Source: Ruminococcaceae bacterium R-25
GTDB taxonomy: Bacteria; Bacillota; Clostridia; Saccharofermentanales; Saccharofermentanaceae
NCBI GenBank assembly: GCA_003149065.1
Contig: QGFZ01000001.1
Span: 1,054,001 to 1,118,000 of the forward strand
Direction: 5' to 3'
DNA: 64,000 bases
Shown here in pieces: positions 18,533-27,749 of the stretch (position 1 is the first letter of the stretch; the number at the start of each line of letters is the position of its first letter). The position numbers and the translations under genes are program-made. The notes under the pieces were generated by a model that was not told the origin of the DNA, made no database searches, and was given only the letters and a program-made list of their open reading frames with translations.

Positions 18533-19265
18533 TTGAGCTTCTCCTCCACTTTCTGAATAAAACCCATATAACTGAAGCAAAAAGGATTACCAGAGCTATA
18601 CCGAATGAGACAGGATTCTTAATCTCATCTCCTGCTTCAGATGATACCAAAACATCCCACAAAGCACCTACACCCCAGAAGAAAGGAAATATGATCAACA
18701 TATTCTTTGTGATGTAGAACACTCCACAATACATCAAGCCTACCAGGAACAGATGCAGGAACTCAGGCTGGAATCCGGCATGGTGAAGCGAATAGAATAC
18801 CGAAGTCAGTAAGATCGAAGGAATGATCCCGAATGCCTTTTCGAAGCTCATTCGAAGGAATCCGTATATGAACGTCATCTCGAAAATCCCTGCCACAAGA
18901 ATATAGGAAGCACCATAAAGGTTCTTCAGTGAGATGACATCTGCAGGCTTCCCGTCCTTTAAGAACACTGCAAGAAGGCCTGCCGCAAAGGCCAGGTTTA
19001 ATATCAGGCTTAAGGCCCACTTACGCTTTGTAAACCCCAGATCCTTAAATGTCTCCCCGCCCTTCTTCTCAGCATAAACGGATACGAAAACTACACCCAG
19101 GCCGAATATCATCAGAACATCCCTTAATATTAATGATACGACCGTGTCTCTTAAAGAATCACCGCCGAAGGGAATCATCAGAAGGCTTAGGGCGATCATC
19201 AAAAGACCTGCAACAACTGCAATCCCGGTATCTTTAGTCACTTTAAATCTAAACAAATTCTTCAT
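18483..19265 (-). CDS. CPBP-family intramembrane protease-like protein
   Basis: 260 residues from the ATG at 19265, behind AGGAG; an upstream ATG at 19298 lies within the operator palindrome. Eight or so membrane helices are apparent. The Abi/CPBP motif region reads FEMTFIYGFLR, with one Glu where the family normally has EE, followed by FYSLHHAG (FxxxH) about 35 residues later. The missing second Glu makes protease activity uncertain. CPBP proteins mature prenyl proteins or bacteriocins or give immunity; here no peptide gene is close. It is co-transcribed with the PadR regulator. Confidence 0.75.
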   Translation of the reverse strand: MKNLFRFKVTKDTGIAVVAGLLMIALSLLMIPFGGDSLRDTVVSLILRDVLMIFGLGVVFVSVYAEKKGGETFKDLGFTKRKWALSLILNLAFAAGLLAVFLKDGKPADVISLKNLYGASYILVAGIFEMTFIYGFLRMSFEKAFGIIPSILLTSVFYSLHHAGFQPEFLHLFLVGLMYCGVFYITKNMLIIFPFFWGVGALWDVLVSSEAGDEIKNPVSFGIALVILFASVIWVLFRKWRRSSNVVKNIDSNLGNAQER

Positions 19266-19284
19266 TCTAATAACTATCTCCTCA

Positions 19285-19332
19285 CAATTACTACGCATGC
19301 GTAGTATAGTACGTATACGTAGTAATTGTCAA
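19285..19332 (-). promoter_or_regulatory. Promoter and nested palindromic PadR operator
   Basis: On the minus strand TTGACA (19327-19332) and TATACT (19303-19308) are separated by 18 bp. The element is covered by a nearly perfect 44-bp palindrome (19285-19328) whose outer arms are CAATTACTACG and CGTAGTAATTG. Inside are two smaller palindromes, CTACGCATGCGTAG and TACGTATACGTA. A repressor bound here would cover both promoter boxes, fitting autoregulation by the PadR protein encoded in the transcript. Confidence 0.75.
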
Positions 19333-19489
19333 GAGACTCTTCACCATTATAAAAACACATTCAAGCCTTTAGCTTATTTCACTTTTGTCCTATTAGTGAT
19401 TACAACGATTGGCTTGCTGGTCAGCGTCATCGCACTGTTCCTGAAACTATTTGCCTTCCTGGATTCCAGGTACAAACGCAAATAAAAAA
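19333..19489 (+). other. Possible small membrane-peptide remnant, otherwise non-coding
   Basis: Between the PadR promoter and the hairpin at 19490 the plus strand has one open frame ending LLVSVIALFLKLFAFL then DSRYKRK and TAA at 19485, a hydrophobic helix with a basic tail followed at once by a terminator. A possible divergent promoter is TTGTCA-N16-TATAAA near 19327-19354. No convincing start codon with a ribosome site is present. It could be a small toxin-like peptide, a decayed gene or chance. The remaining intergenic sequence to 19660 shows only the hairpin. Confidence 0.25.
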
Positions 19490-19521
19490 CCTCGCCCAGG
19501 ACCGCAAACTCTAGGGCGAGG
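19490..19521. terminator. Hairpin with CCTCGCCC/GGGCGAGG stem
   Basis: An 8-bp perfect G/C-rich stem (19490-19497 with 19514-19521) with a run of A before it and a T-rich stretch after it. It could stop transcription in either direction, including the cysE transcript from the right, although 139 bp separate it from the cysE stop. Confidence 0.6.
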
Positions 19522-19660
19522 AATATTTTCCAAACCTTAGAAGGCAACCGTCTTTGCAGACCGTGCTTCTTATGATTATTCTATCATTGCGCTTATGCTC
19601 AGTCAACGCAATGTAATTCAGTGCTGATGTTAAACTATCAATTTCCAATTTTTATTCGCA

Positions 19661-20620
19661 TCAGATAATGTAATACCACTCGTCTCCCTGCTTGACCTCT
19701 TCACTCTTAACGTGCTTGCCATCAGTTTTATTTTCTTTTTCGAGATTGGTCATGCTGACTTTGGAGTTAGGTTCAACAGATGCGGTGATGAATGAGTTAC
19801 CGCCGATAACGGTATTCTCGCCGATCACTGTGTTGCCGCCAAGGATAGAAGCATTTGCGTAAATTGTAACATTATCGCATATCGTAGGATGACGCTTCTT
19901 GCCTGAGAGCTTCTGGCCGCCTCTTGTGGAGAGCGCGCCGATAGTAACACCCTGATAGATCTTAACGTTGCTGCCGATGATGGAAGTCTCACCTACAACG
20001 ATACCTGTGCCGTGGTCGATGAAGAAATACTTGCCGATCGTAGCGCCCGGGTGAATGTCAATACCTGTCTCGGAATGCGCATATTCGGTCATGAGACGCG
20101 GCAGGATCGGCACCTTAAGTAGATAAAGTTCATGCGCAATACGATAGACTGTAATTGCCATGAGGCCCGGATAAGCGAGGATGACCTCATCGAAGTTAGC
20201 TGCAGCAGGGTCACCATCAAGCGTAGCCAGAAGGTCTGTCTCGATATATTCCCTGATCATGGGGATCTTCTTGAAGAATTCGGTCGTGATGCGGTAGCTC
20301 TCCTCTTCGCGCTTCTCGTCAGTCATCTTGTCATCACTCTGGGAATAATCGAGAGCTCTGTAGATCTGCTTTTTCAGATGATAGAAAACGTCTTCGATAG
20401 TTACTGCGAAGGAATTCTTCGGATTATAGATCTTATATGTGAGGTCTCTGAAATATCCGGGATATATGATCCTGAAGAAATGCTCTACGAGCTCTCTTAC
20501 CTCATCCTTATCAGGATTGGAAAAGAGCTTTATCGCATCTATATTCTTTCCGCCATTGTAATCATCAAATATCGCCTGGACGATCTGGTCGATCTCTTCG
20601 TGCATTGCATCTTTAGTCAT
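19661..20620 (-). CDS. cysE: Serine O-acetyltransferase
   Basis: 319 residues. The N-terminal alpha-helical domain (1-185) is followed by a left-handed hexapeptide beta helix (about 190-290) with HSETGIDIHPGATIGKYFFIDHGTGIVVGET carrying the catalytic His and Asp (quoted in part: IDIHPGATIG and FIDHGTGIVVG). It makes O-acetylserine from serine and acetyl-CoA, the first step of cysteine synthesis. It is longer than E. coli CysE (273) and resembles the long EpsC-type enzymes of anaerobes. O-acetylserine is also the usual effector of sulfur LysR regulators. Expression is probably controlled by the five-Cys leader and attenuator upstream. Confidence 0.92.
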   Translation of the reverse strand: MTKDAMHEEIDQIVQAIFDDYNGGKNIDAIKLFSNPDKDEVRELVEHFFRIIYPGYFRDLTYKIYNPKNSFAVTIEDVFYHLKKQIYRALDYSQSDDKMTDEKREEESYRITTEFFKKIPMIREYIETDLLATLDGDPAAANFDEVILAYPGLMAITVYRIAHELYLLKVPILPRLMTEYAHSETGIDIHPGATIGKYFFIDHGTGIVVGETSIIGSNVKIYQGVTIGALSTRGGQKLSGKKRHPTICDNVTIYANASILGGNTVIGENTVIGGNSFITASVEPNSKVSMTNLEKENKTDGKHVKSEEVKQGDEWYYII

Positions 20621-20642
20621 AACAACTTCTCCTTCATCTCAA

Positions 20643-20674
20643 TAAAAAACCCGAAAACTCTTATTGTTTCCGGG
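20643..20674 (-). terminator. Attenuator terminator before cysE
   Basis: On the minus strand CCCGGAAAC pairs with GTTTTCGGG over 9 bp (one G-U) around a 7-nt loop, then six U. It lies 22 bp before the cysE start and ends transcription of the leader. Its 5' base overlaps the 12-bp antiterminator pairing between 20731-20743 and 20672-20683. Confidence 0.85.
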
Positions 20675-20743
20675 TGAATCTTACTTACATACTGCTTTTA
20701 CTGGCATTCATCGCATACAAACTGCGTCCTTAAGATTCAACCC
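20672..20743 (-). promoter_or_regulatory. Antiterminator of the cysE attenuator
   Basis: RNA segment GGGUUGAAUCUUA (20743-20731), which spans the last codon and stop of the leader ORF, is complementary to UAAGAUUCACCC (20683-20672) with one bulged U, 12 pairs. The second segment includes the CCC that forms the base of the terminator stem, so the two structures exclude each other. A ribosome held on the Cys codons leaves the first segment free; one that reaches the stop codon covers it. Confidence 0.75.
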
Positions 20744-20799
20744 TGGGACAAACAGCAACAACAACATAAAAGATTGTAATTCTCAGATGTATGAGTCAT
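20737..20799 (-). CDS. Poly-cysteine leader peptide of cysE
   Basis: A 20-codon ORF, MTHTSENYNLLCCCCCLSQG, with five consecutive Cys codons (TGT TGT TGT TGC TGT). It has an AAAGG ribosome site 9 bp before ATG, and starts about 24 nt after the predicted transcription start. It lies between a good promoter and the cysE attenuator. This is the classic design of amino-acid attenuation: slow decoding at the Cys run when Cys-tRNA is scarce should favour the antiterminator and cysE expression. Poly-Cys leaders are known upstream of sulfur genes in mycobacteria; Firmicutes usually use T-boxes for cysteine genes. Confidence 0.88.
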   Translation of the reverse strand: MTHTSENYNLLCCCCCLSQG

Positions 20800-20829
20800 A
20801 TGCGTATACCTTTCTCTTCTTATTTAGGA

Positions 20830-20858
20830 ATTCTATCAGCAATTACCCACCTGGTCAA
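20830..20858 (-). promoter_or_regulatory. Promoter of the cysE leader
   Basis: TTGACC (20853-20858) and TAGAAT (20830-20835), spacer 17 bp. The predicted start is near 20823, just before the leader ORF. The TraX-like gene ends 12 bp upstream. Confidence 0.7.
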
Positions 20859-20869
20859 TCTGTAAGACA

Positions 20870-21586
20870 TCAGGCCGGATTGCCGGTCAGGAACAGTTTT
20901 AACAGATAAAGAAGCAAAAGGTGGCCCGGATAGAACGCATAGAACAGCCATTTAAGGCCCTTACCCTTCTTTCCGTTATAAAGAAGCAGCGGGATAAGGC
21001 TGAGACCTGTCGTGCAGTAGTATCCCATTGTCCTCGTCAGCGCCAGGAAAGCGACACCGGGAATCGGCCTGACATAATGATTTACATCCTTGAACACATA
21101 GAACAGGAAGACCGCGATGACTGCAAAGAACGTATAATCCGCTCTTACCAGCAGTGCAAAAACAGCCATAGCAATTACTGCCAAAATACCGAGGATCGTT
21201 CTTCCAACGCTGTATTTGCCTGTAATATCCTTTTTCGAGCCCCTGATAAGATCGAAAAGCTTCAGCGCAAGAATGGCGATAAAGAAAGTCAGCATTATAT
21301 TCTGATGCGTGATGTTGATATTGCCTTCAAAAGCAAGGTCGAAAGGCACTTCGCTGACGAGCGCGAAAATCCCCATTCTTAAGAGATACTTATTCCTGTT
21401 TCTGGTATGGATATAGCCTTCGGTAATACAGAAAGCGAAGATCGGCATAGCAAGACGTCCGACCATCCTCAGCCACATCATGTCAGGAAAAAACATATCG
21501 CCGACGTGATCAAAAACCATGCTTACCATGGCAATGATCTTGAGCATCGTACCGTCAAGAATTCTGATTTTGTTAGCTTTGTCCAT
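20870..21586 (-). CDS. TraX family membrane protein
   Basis: 238 residues, about seven to eight membrane helices. The beginning (LDGTMLKIIAMVSMVFDHVGD) and RLAMPIFAFCITEGY followed by NKYLLRMGIFALVSEVPFDL are hallmarks of the TraX family (PF05857). In the F plasmid TraX acetylates pilin N-termini; chromosomal copies in Firmicutes have no established role and belong to a wider membrane acyltransferase group. No conjugation genes are nearby. Ribosome site AGGAG. It is transcribed toward cysE, which has its own promoter. Confidence 0.85.
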   Translation of the reverse strand: MDKANKIRILDGTMLKIIAMVSMVFDHVGDMFFPDMMWLRMVGRLAMPIFAFCITEGYIHTRNRNKYLLRMGIFALVSEVPFDLAFEGNINITHQNIMLTFFIAILALKLFDLIRGSKKDITGKYSVGRTILGILAVIAMAVFALLVRADYTFFAVIAVFLFYVFKDVNHYVRPIPGVAFLALTRTMGYYCTTGLSLIPLLLYNGKKGKGLKWLFYAFYPGHLLLLYLLKLFLTGNPA

Positions 21587-21707
21587 CCTGTTACTCCTAT
21601 TTCCTGCCTGACATTATATCATTCCGAAAACCGCGATTACCTAACACTTACCCCAAAGTGCCAATCCTCATTTGCTATAATCGGTCCAGATATGGGGGGT
21701 ATCTGTT

Positions 21708-22754
21708 ATGCACAAAAGAATAATAAGCTCACTGCTTATAACTACGGTCCTGATCTCAGGATGCAATATAAAACTCGAGGAACTTGATTCCAACTTAACT
21801 GCCGGCACGTCCACTGCCATCACCGACAGCACGCCGGTTGCAACTACTTCTGAAACTGAACAGCAAAAGTTCGAATTTAACCCTCACCTTTATGTTCCAT
21901 CGCTGTCATCGGATATCCCAAAGGATTATTGGGATTCATTCTATAACCTTTGTGATGCTCTGCGCGCAGGAGAATCAACTTTCGAATGTTCGAGCAAAGA
22001 AGCATACAAATGGGCAACCTGTTGGTCTACTCTTAATGACCTTTTCCCTGTTGCAAGTTTATTGATATCAGGCGAGAGTAAAGACGGCAGTGTTCCTTTC
22101 GAGAACGGAACAGGAAAGATCTACTATCAGATCCCTGTTGAAGAATTCGTTGCAAAACAGGCTGAATTCGAAGTCATCATAACAGACATGTTAAACAGCT
22201 GCGTTGAACAGGATGACACAGACTTCGAGAAATGCATTAAGCTTTACGATTATATCGAGAGCAACTTCTCTTATGTGGATTACGGCGTAGACGGCAACGA
22301 CGATCAGACCTATTACGCATTCCTGAACAAGAAGGGTTTATGCGCCCAGATGGCAAGCGCTTATGCGTATCTGCTCCTTCAATCCGGCGTGGAAGCCATG
22401 AGTGTCGGTTGTTATGATCCTTCGATATCACACTCCTGGACATATATCATCATTGACGGCAAAGGTTACCATTCAGATCCAACCTGGGGTTTGAAGGACA
22501 CCCATGACGATGACTGGCTTTATCTGTATTATTTCATGATGACTGACGAGCGCAGGAGTGAAGGCTGTCCCGTCACTGATTTGAACGCTCAGCTCCTCCC
22601 CAACTATTGGGAAAGCAAATCGAACATCGATTTTTCGGCAACAGACGAGAGCCTGTCTTTCCCGAAGCAATCGGCCTTCGATTCGCTCGACAAAGAAAAC
22701 AAAGTCGTGCGCTATCACGTGTCAGAAGAAAACCTGGAATTGAAATACAAATAA
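21708..22754 (+). CDS. Transglutaminase-like lipoprotein
   Basis: 348 residues. The signal sequence ends in ISGC, with Cys19 lipidated, followed by a Thr/Ser-rich spacer. Residues about 195-265 form a transglutaminase-like (papain-type) core: catalytic Cys in KKGLCAQMASAYAYLL, His in SHSWTYI and Asp in HSDPTWG. Bacterial surface members cleave or cross-link peptides, often in the cell wall. A paralogue with the same plan is at 46814-47875. An extended -10 (TGCTATAAT) lies about 27 bp before the ribosome site. A strong terminator follows at 22757. Confidence 0.85.
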   Translation: MHKRIISSLLITTVLISGCNIKLEELDSNLTAGTSTAITDSTPVATTSETEQQKFEFNPHLYVPSLSSDIPKDYWDSFYNLCDALRAGESTFECSSKEAYKWATCWSTLNDLFPVASLLISGESKDGSVPFENGTGKIYYQIPVEEFVAKQAEFEVIITDMLNSCVEQDDTDFEKCIKLYDYIESNFSYVDYGVDGNDDQTYYAFLNKKGLCAQMASAYAYLLLQSGVEAMSVGCYDPSISHSWTYIIIDGKGYHSDPTWGLKDTHDDDWLYLYYFMMTDERRSEGCPVTDLNAQLLPNYWESKSNIDFSATDESLSFPKQSAFDSLDKENKVVRYHVSEENLELKYK

Positions 22755-22756
22755 AA

Positions 22757-22782
22757 AGAGGGTGCCGTTTAAAGCACCCTCT
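22757..22782. terminator. Bidirectional terminator
   Basis: AGAGGGTGC pairs with GCACCCTCT (9 bp, 8-nt loop). It lies between the convergent lipoprotein genes at 22754 and 22805, flanked by A and T-rich sequence on both sides. Confidence 0.8.
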
Positions 22783-22804
22783 AATCTTAAGTGATTAATT
22801 AATC

Positions 22805-23596
22805 TTACTTCTGTGTCTTATAGTCCTTGAGGTAATAACCGCCAGACTGGCTTACGCCGACATATGCTGTACCTGTTCCGATCTTCTCGAGTGTGTCGTC
22901 AGAAGCTGCCTGCTCAGATGTGAGTTCATAGTACTTCTTGAGTTCGTCAAAGCTGAGTTCGTTATAAACTTCCCACTTTATCTGGTAGATAGTGAAAACA
23001 AGTGTGAGATTGCCGTCACCTGTGTTAAGTGCGTAATCTACGATACCGATTGAGCTGTAGCTCTCACCATCTGCTGCCTGGAACCAGATCTTGCCGTCTT
23101 CATAGCAGGGACCGTAATTATCCTTTGAAGGAGCAGGAAGATTCTTGCAGTCATCTTCTTTTACAGGTGCTGCAAAATACATGCCTACAGCAATTACAGC
23201 ATCCTGATAAGTAAATGTCTCAAAAGCTGTATCGTCCTTGGTCTCATACTTGATCTTATCCTGGTCATCGACCTTGAAATGGATGTGAGCAAAGTTCAAG
23301 TACTGCTCAAGTGTTGCTGTCTCTGCGTTGTAGTCAGCAAAATAGATCTTTGTAAAATCTGAAACGAATTTGTTCGCATTCTTCAATTCGTCACCGGAGA
23401 AAACGATCTTTTCTACGTTCTCCTCAGAGGACTCTGTTGCTTCGGAAGACTCTGCAGCAGTTGTGTCTTCTGTTGTTGTACCTTCTGTAGTGCTCTCTGC
23501 TGCTGTTGTAGTAGCATTTGTGTTACCGCATGCTGTGAAAACGCCTAATGCAAGGCAGGCGCTTAAAGCCAGAGCACAAATCTTTGTCTTTTTCAT
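22805..23596 (-). CDS. Uncharacterised lipoprotein
   Basis: 263 residues. The signal sequence ends in FTAC (Cys23 lipidated), then a low-complexity Thr/Glu/Ser spacer (residues 25-62) typical of cell-surface anchors. Residues 65-263 form a single compact domain with several aromatic strands (for example NFAHIHFKVDDQDKIKYE). No family was recognised. It is transcribed alone on the minus strand, facing the transglutaminase-like gene, with the metalloregulator gene 85 bp upstream. Confidence 0.8.
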   Translation of the reverse strand: MKKTKICALALSACLALGVFTACGNTNATTTAAESTTEGTTTEDTTAAESSEATESSEENVEKIVFSGDELKNANKFVSDFTKIYFADYNAETATLEQYLNFAHIHFKVDDQDKIKYETKDDTAFETFTYQDAVIAVGMYFAAPVKEDDCKNLPAPSKDNYGPCYEDGKIWFQAADGESYSSIGIVDYALNTGDGNLTLVFTIYQIKWEVYNELSFDELKKYYELTSEQAASDDTLEKIGTGTAYVGVSQSGGYYLKDYKTQK

Positions 23597-23681
23597 ATTC
23601 TTTCTCCAAAATTAAGAAATATAGTCGGTTTGGGGTTATCCCAAACCAAGCGATTATACCACTTATTGAACAAATGGAAAC

Positions 23682-24050
23682 TTAAATGTTCAATTCTTTG
23701 TTTTTCTTAATTGCTTCGAAAGCTTCATCACTTAATACATGCTCGATCTTGCAGGCATCTGCAGCTGCTGTCTTTTCGTCAACACCCCAAGACATGATCA
23801 GGTCTTTTAATACCTTGCGTTTTTCTAGGATCTTCCGGGCGATGCTCTCCCCTTTATCAGTGAGAGTAATATATCCCTGCTGATCGATATTAATGTAGTT
23901 TTCACTCTTAAGTTTTCCTACGGCACGGCTGACGCTCGGCTTCGAAAAACCTAAATGATTAGCAACGTCCAGAGAACGCACATGCTCGACTCTCTCGGAG
24001 AGCAGAAGTACAGTCTCAAGATACATTTCACCTGATTCTCTAAGACGCAT
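23682..24050 (-). CDS. DtxR/MntR-family metal-dependent regulator
   Basis: 122 residues. A winged HTH (about 8-60, RSLDVANHLGFSKPSVSRAV) is followed by the short helical metal-binding and dimerisation domain, with CKIEHVLSDEAFEAI near 100 containing the Cys/Glu/His cluster of the MntR/IdeR type. It lacks the SH3-like third domain of DtxR, so it is MntR-sized. Such proteins repress transport genes when Fe2+ or Mn2+ is bound. Seven GTTAG-N6-CTAAC-type palindromes upstream of iron genes in this window are plausible targets. It has AGGAGG just before the ATG. Confidence 0.87.
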   Translation of the reverse strand: MRLRESGEMYLETVLLLSERVEHVRSLDVANHLGFSKPSVSRAVGKLKSENYINIDQQGYITLTDKGESIARKILEKRKVLKDLIMSWGVDEKTAAADACKIEHVLSDEAFEAIKKNKELNI

Positions 24051-24080
24051 AAAACCTCCTATAAACTAAAATGGGAAGAA

Positions 24081-24108
24081 GGACTGCCGATACATCCAAC
24101 GGCAGTCC
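24081..24108 (-). terminator. Terminator after enolase
   Basis: GGACTGCCG pairs with CGGCAGTCC (9 bp). It lies 33 bp after the enolase stop on the minus strand. The U-tract is short (TTCTTCCCATTTT). Confidence 0.6.
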
Positions 24109-24140
24109 TCCCTAGACATGATGTATAAACAGAGGAGAAA

Positions 24141-26235
<2,095 letters not shown>

Positions 26236-26275
26236 TTTTACTCCAGTTCTGATCAGTTGCCTGACCTGAGATTTA

Positions 26276-26698
26276 TTAAGATGCGAGTGCTGCGCCTAAC
26301 TTCTTGCAGCTCTCAACGCCGTCAGAATCCGGTGCATCATTTACCATTACGCTCTCGCAAACGAGATTTGCACCTGCTGCCTTGCAGCGGTCTTCCCAGT
26401 TTCTCATCCACTCGCCGTCGCCCCAGCCGAATGAACCGAAGAGAGCGATCTTCTTGCCGGAAAGAGAACCTTCAATACCTGTGAACATCGGATCGAACTC
26501 GCTCTCTTCAAGAACTTCATTGCCCATTGCAGGACAACCGAATGCTACTGCATCAAATTCAGCAAATTTATCTGCTGTAAACTCAGAAGGACCAAGAACA
26601 GAAACCTCTGCGCCCTTCTCCTTCATACCATCAGCTACAGCATTAGCCATAGCCTCTGTATTGCCTGTACCACTCCAAAAAACAACTGCTGTTTTCAT
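26276..26698 (-). CDS. Flavodoxin
   Basis: 140 residues, the size of short-chain flavodoxins. The FMN phosphate loop is SGTGNTEAM (about 9-17); FGCPAMGNE and [12 protein letters not shown] carry the isoalloxazine-contacting loops. It carries low-potential electrons and replaces ferredoxin when iron is short. It follows DUF3793 by 25 bp behind a promoter with a GTTAG-N6-CTAAC box, which agrees with iron control. It could be an electron donor for the NifH-like protein, but this is speculation. Confidence 0.92.
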   Translation of the reverse strand: MKTAVVFWSGTGNTEAMANAVADGMKEKGAEVSVLGPSEFTADKFAEFDAVAFGCPAMGNEVLEESEFDPMFTGIEGSLSGKKIALFGSFGWGDGEWMRNWEDRCKAAGANLVCESVMVNDAPDSDGVESCKKLGAALAS

Positions 26699-26723
26699 TT
26701 ATGTAATTTCCTTTCTATGGCGC

Positions 26724-27275
26724 TCAGCACGCCGTTGTTAACTTTTCTATGGTGCTGCCTTCCTTAAGTCTTCTGCAGTAGATAGAAGTGCATTTGTTGT
26801 AAAGTGCGAAACGCTTTTTCGCTTCATCAACATTGCCGTATACCTTCCAGCATCCGATACACTTGGAATCGCAGGCATGGTTCTCAATAAAGCCTCTGAC
26901 ATCTTCTGACGGATATCCAAGGAACAAACCAATCTCATGCGGGAATTCGTCAGATTCGAAAAGCTTGTTAATAAGAAGCTTTACGCAGCCTTCAAGATCT
27001 TCAGGTTCATAACCGTATTCGGAAAGAAGTTCTTTTACGTCCTCTTCCATGAAGTATTTTCTGAGCTTCTCCGGACGGTACATATAGACCAGAGACGGCT
27101 TATTGTCAGAACATACGGGAATAAGACGCACACCGTAAGGACGGAGTCTGATGTTGAGCGAACGGACATGTTCCAAAGTGTATTCATTCGTCTGTCCTAT
27201 ACAGTTGAACAGACTGCCTACCTTTATGCCCGCAAGAGTAGGTGCACAATTTCTCACCACCATCTCGTCAAACAT
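26724..27275 (-). CDS. DUF3793 family protein
   Basis: 183 residues from the ATG at 27275 (AAGGA at 8 bp; beginning MFDEMVVRNCAPTLAGIKVG as in the family). The C-terminal part has Cys-rich pieces HACDSKCIGCWKVYG and KCTSIYCRRL, which may bind metal. DUF3793 genes commonly neighbour flavodoxin genes in Clostridia and are linked to iron limitation or surface-associated growth; the molecular role is unknown. It is the first gene of the DUF3793-flavodoxin-gpmA-eno cluster behind an iron-box promoter. Confidence 0.85.
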   Translation of the reverse strand: MFDEMVVRNCAPTLAGIKVGSLFNCIGQTNEYTLEHVRSLNIRLRPYGVRLIPVCSDNKPSLVYMYRPEKLRKYFMEEDVKELLSEYGYEPEDLEGCVKLLINKLFESDEFPHEIGLFLGYPSEDVRGFIENHACDSKCIGCWKVYGNVDEAKKRFALYNKCTSIYCRRLKEGSTIEKLTTAC

Positions 27276-27325
27276 CGGAAGATTCCTTTCTAGAAGTTTC
27301 CTTCGGTTATTCCCCATTTACTTCT

Positions 27326-27341
27326 GTTAGTCTTAACTAAC
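27326..27341. promoter_or_regulatory. Iron-type box (GTTAG-N6-CTAAC) at the DUF3793-flavodoxin promoter
   Basis: Perfect 5-bp arms with 6-bp spacer (extended GTTAGT-N4-ACTAAC on each strand allowing one change). It overlaps the predicted transcription start and would act as a repressor site. Confidence 0.7.
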
Positions 27342-27349
27342 CGCAAAAG

Positions 27350-27378
27350 AATATACCAATTTGTAAGTGAGATGTCAA
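27350..27378 (-). promoter_or_regulatory. Promoter of DUF3793-flavodoxin
   Basis: TTGACA (27373-27378) and TATATT (27350-27355), 17-bp spacer, near consensus, with the iron box directly downstream. Confidence 0.75.
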
Positions 27379-27537
27379 TAAAGGATTTGAGTGAAATAGA
27401 AGTTAATTCCTATCAGACAGGCAGGATTATTGCGGAAAAGCAGTTTTTCCTTGGGAATACTACACTTTGCACTCTGATTCATATATACTTTTTTCGAGAT
27501 TTCCGACACGAATTTACAGGTTGTATGTTAATTCCTA

Positions 27538-27566
27538 TTGACTTGGTGGGTTTATAGGTTTATCAT
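27538..27566 (+). promoter_or_regulatory. Promoter of a putative non-coding RNA
   Basis: TTGACT (27538-27543) and TATCAT (27561-27566), 17-bp spacer. The only thing downstream before a terminator is about 155 nt of structured, non-coding sequence. The upstream part of this gap (27379-27537) shows a 12-bp direct repeat GTTAATTCCTAT at 27402 and 27527 and nothing else recognised. Confidence 0.55.
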
Positions 27567-27572
27567 ACGTGC

Positions 27573-27730
27573 ATGCCATAAAAACCTGTCTCAGGCGGCG
27601 CACCCTTAATAGCATCATGTTTCTAATCTTTCCTCTATTCTGTACATGATCGCCCGCCTGACTCATGATCTTTTGTTACGGTCAGTAACATAAATAATCG
27701 CCCGGGAACGCTTATGTTTCCGGGCTTTTT
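27573..27730 (+). ncRNA. Putative structured small RNA
   Basis: From the promoter at 27538 to the terminator at 27700. Predicted pairs: TCAGGCGG (27591-27598) with CCGCCTGA (27654-27661), enclosing ATCATGT (27614-27620) with ACATGAT (27644-27650); then GTTAC-GGTCA-GTAAC near 27675-27689; then the terminator. No ORF with a ribosome site fits in it. Family not recognised: the layout does not match 6S RNA, SRP RNA, tmRNA or a known riboswitch by eye. It ends 19 bp before the convergent operon end, so it is not a leader of a plus-strand gene. Confidence 0.5.
27700..27730 (+). terminator. Terminator of the putative small RNA
   Basis: GCCCGGGAAC (27700-27709) pairs with GTTTCCGGGC (27716-27725), 10 bp, 6-nt loop, then five T on the plus strand. 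The opposite strand lacks a good U-tract. Confidence 0.8.
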
Positions 27731-27749
27731 ATTGACTATATCTCTTCAA

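Noticed and set aside
20621-20869. Cys T-box before cysE
   Set aside because: No T-box motif or specifier stem was found. The sequence is explained by the poly-Cys leader ORF and the terminator/antiterminator pair.
20870-21586. Conjugative element suggested by TraX
   Set aside because: TraX-family genes are frequent in Firmicute chromosomes, and no relaxase, type IV secretion or integrase gene is present.
27402-27538. Insertion bounded by a 12-bp direct repeat GTTAATTCCTAT
   Set aside because: The 125-bp interval has no inverted ends and no transposase remnant. The repeat may be chance in A/T-rich DNA.
27372-27557. A 61-codon plus-strand ORF
   Set aside because: It starts inside the DUF3793 promoter, has no convincing ribosome site and has an amino-acid make-up like non-coding A/T-rich DNA.
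27573-27730. 6S RNA
   Set aside because: The 5' and 3' ends are not complementary and there is no long central bubble. It ends with a separate terminator hairpin.
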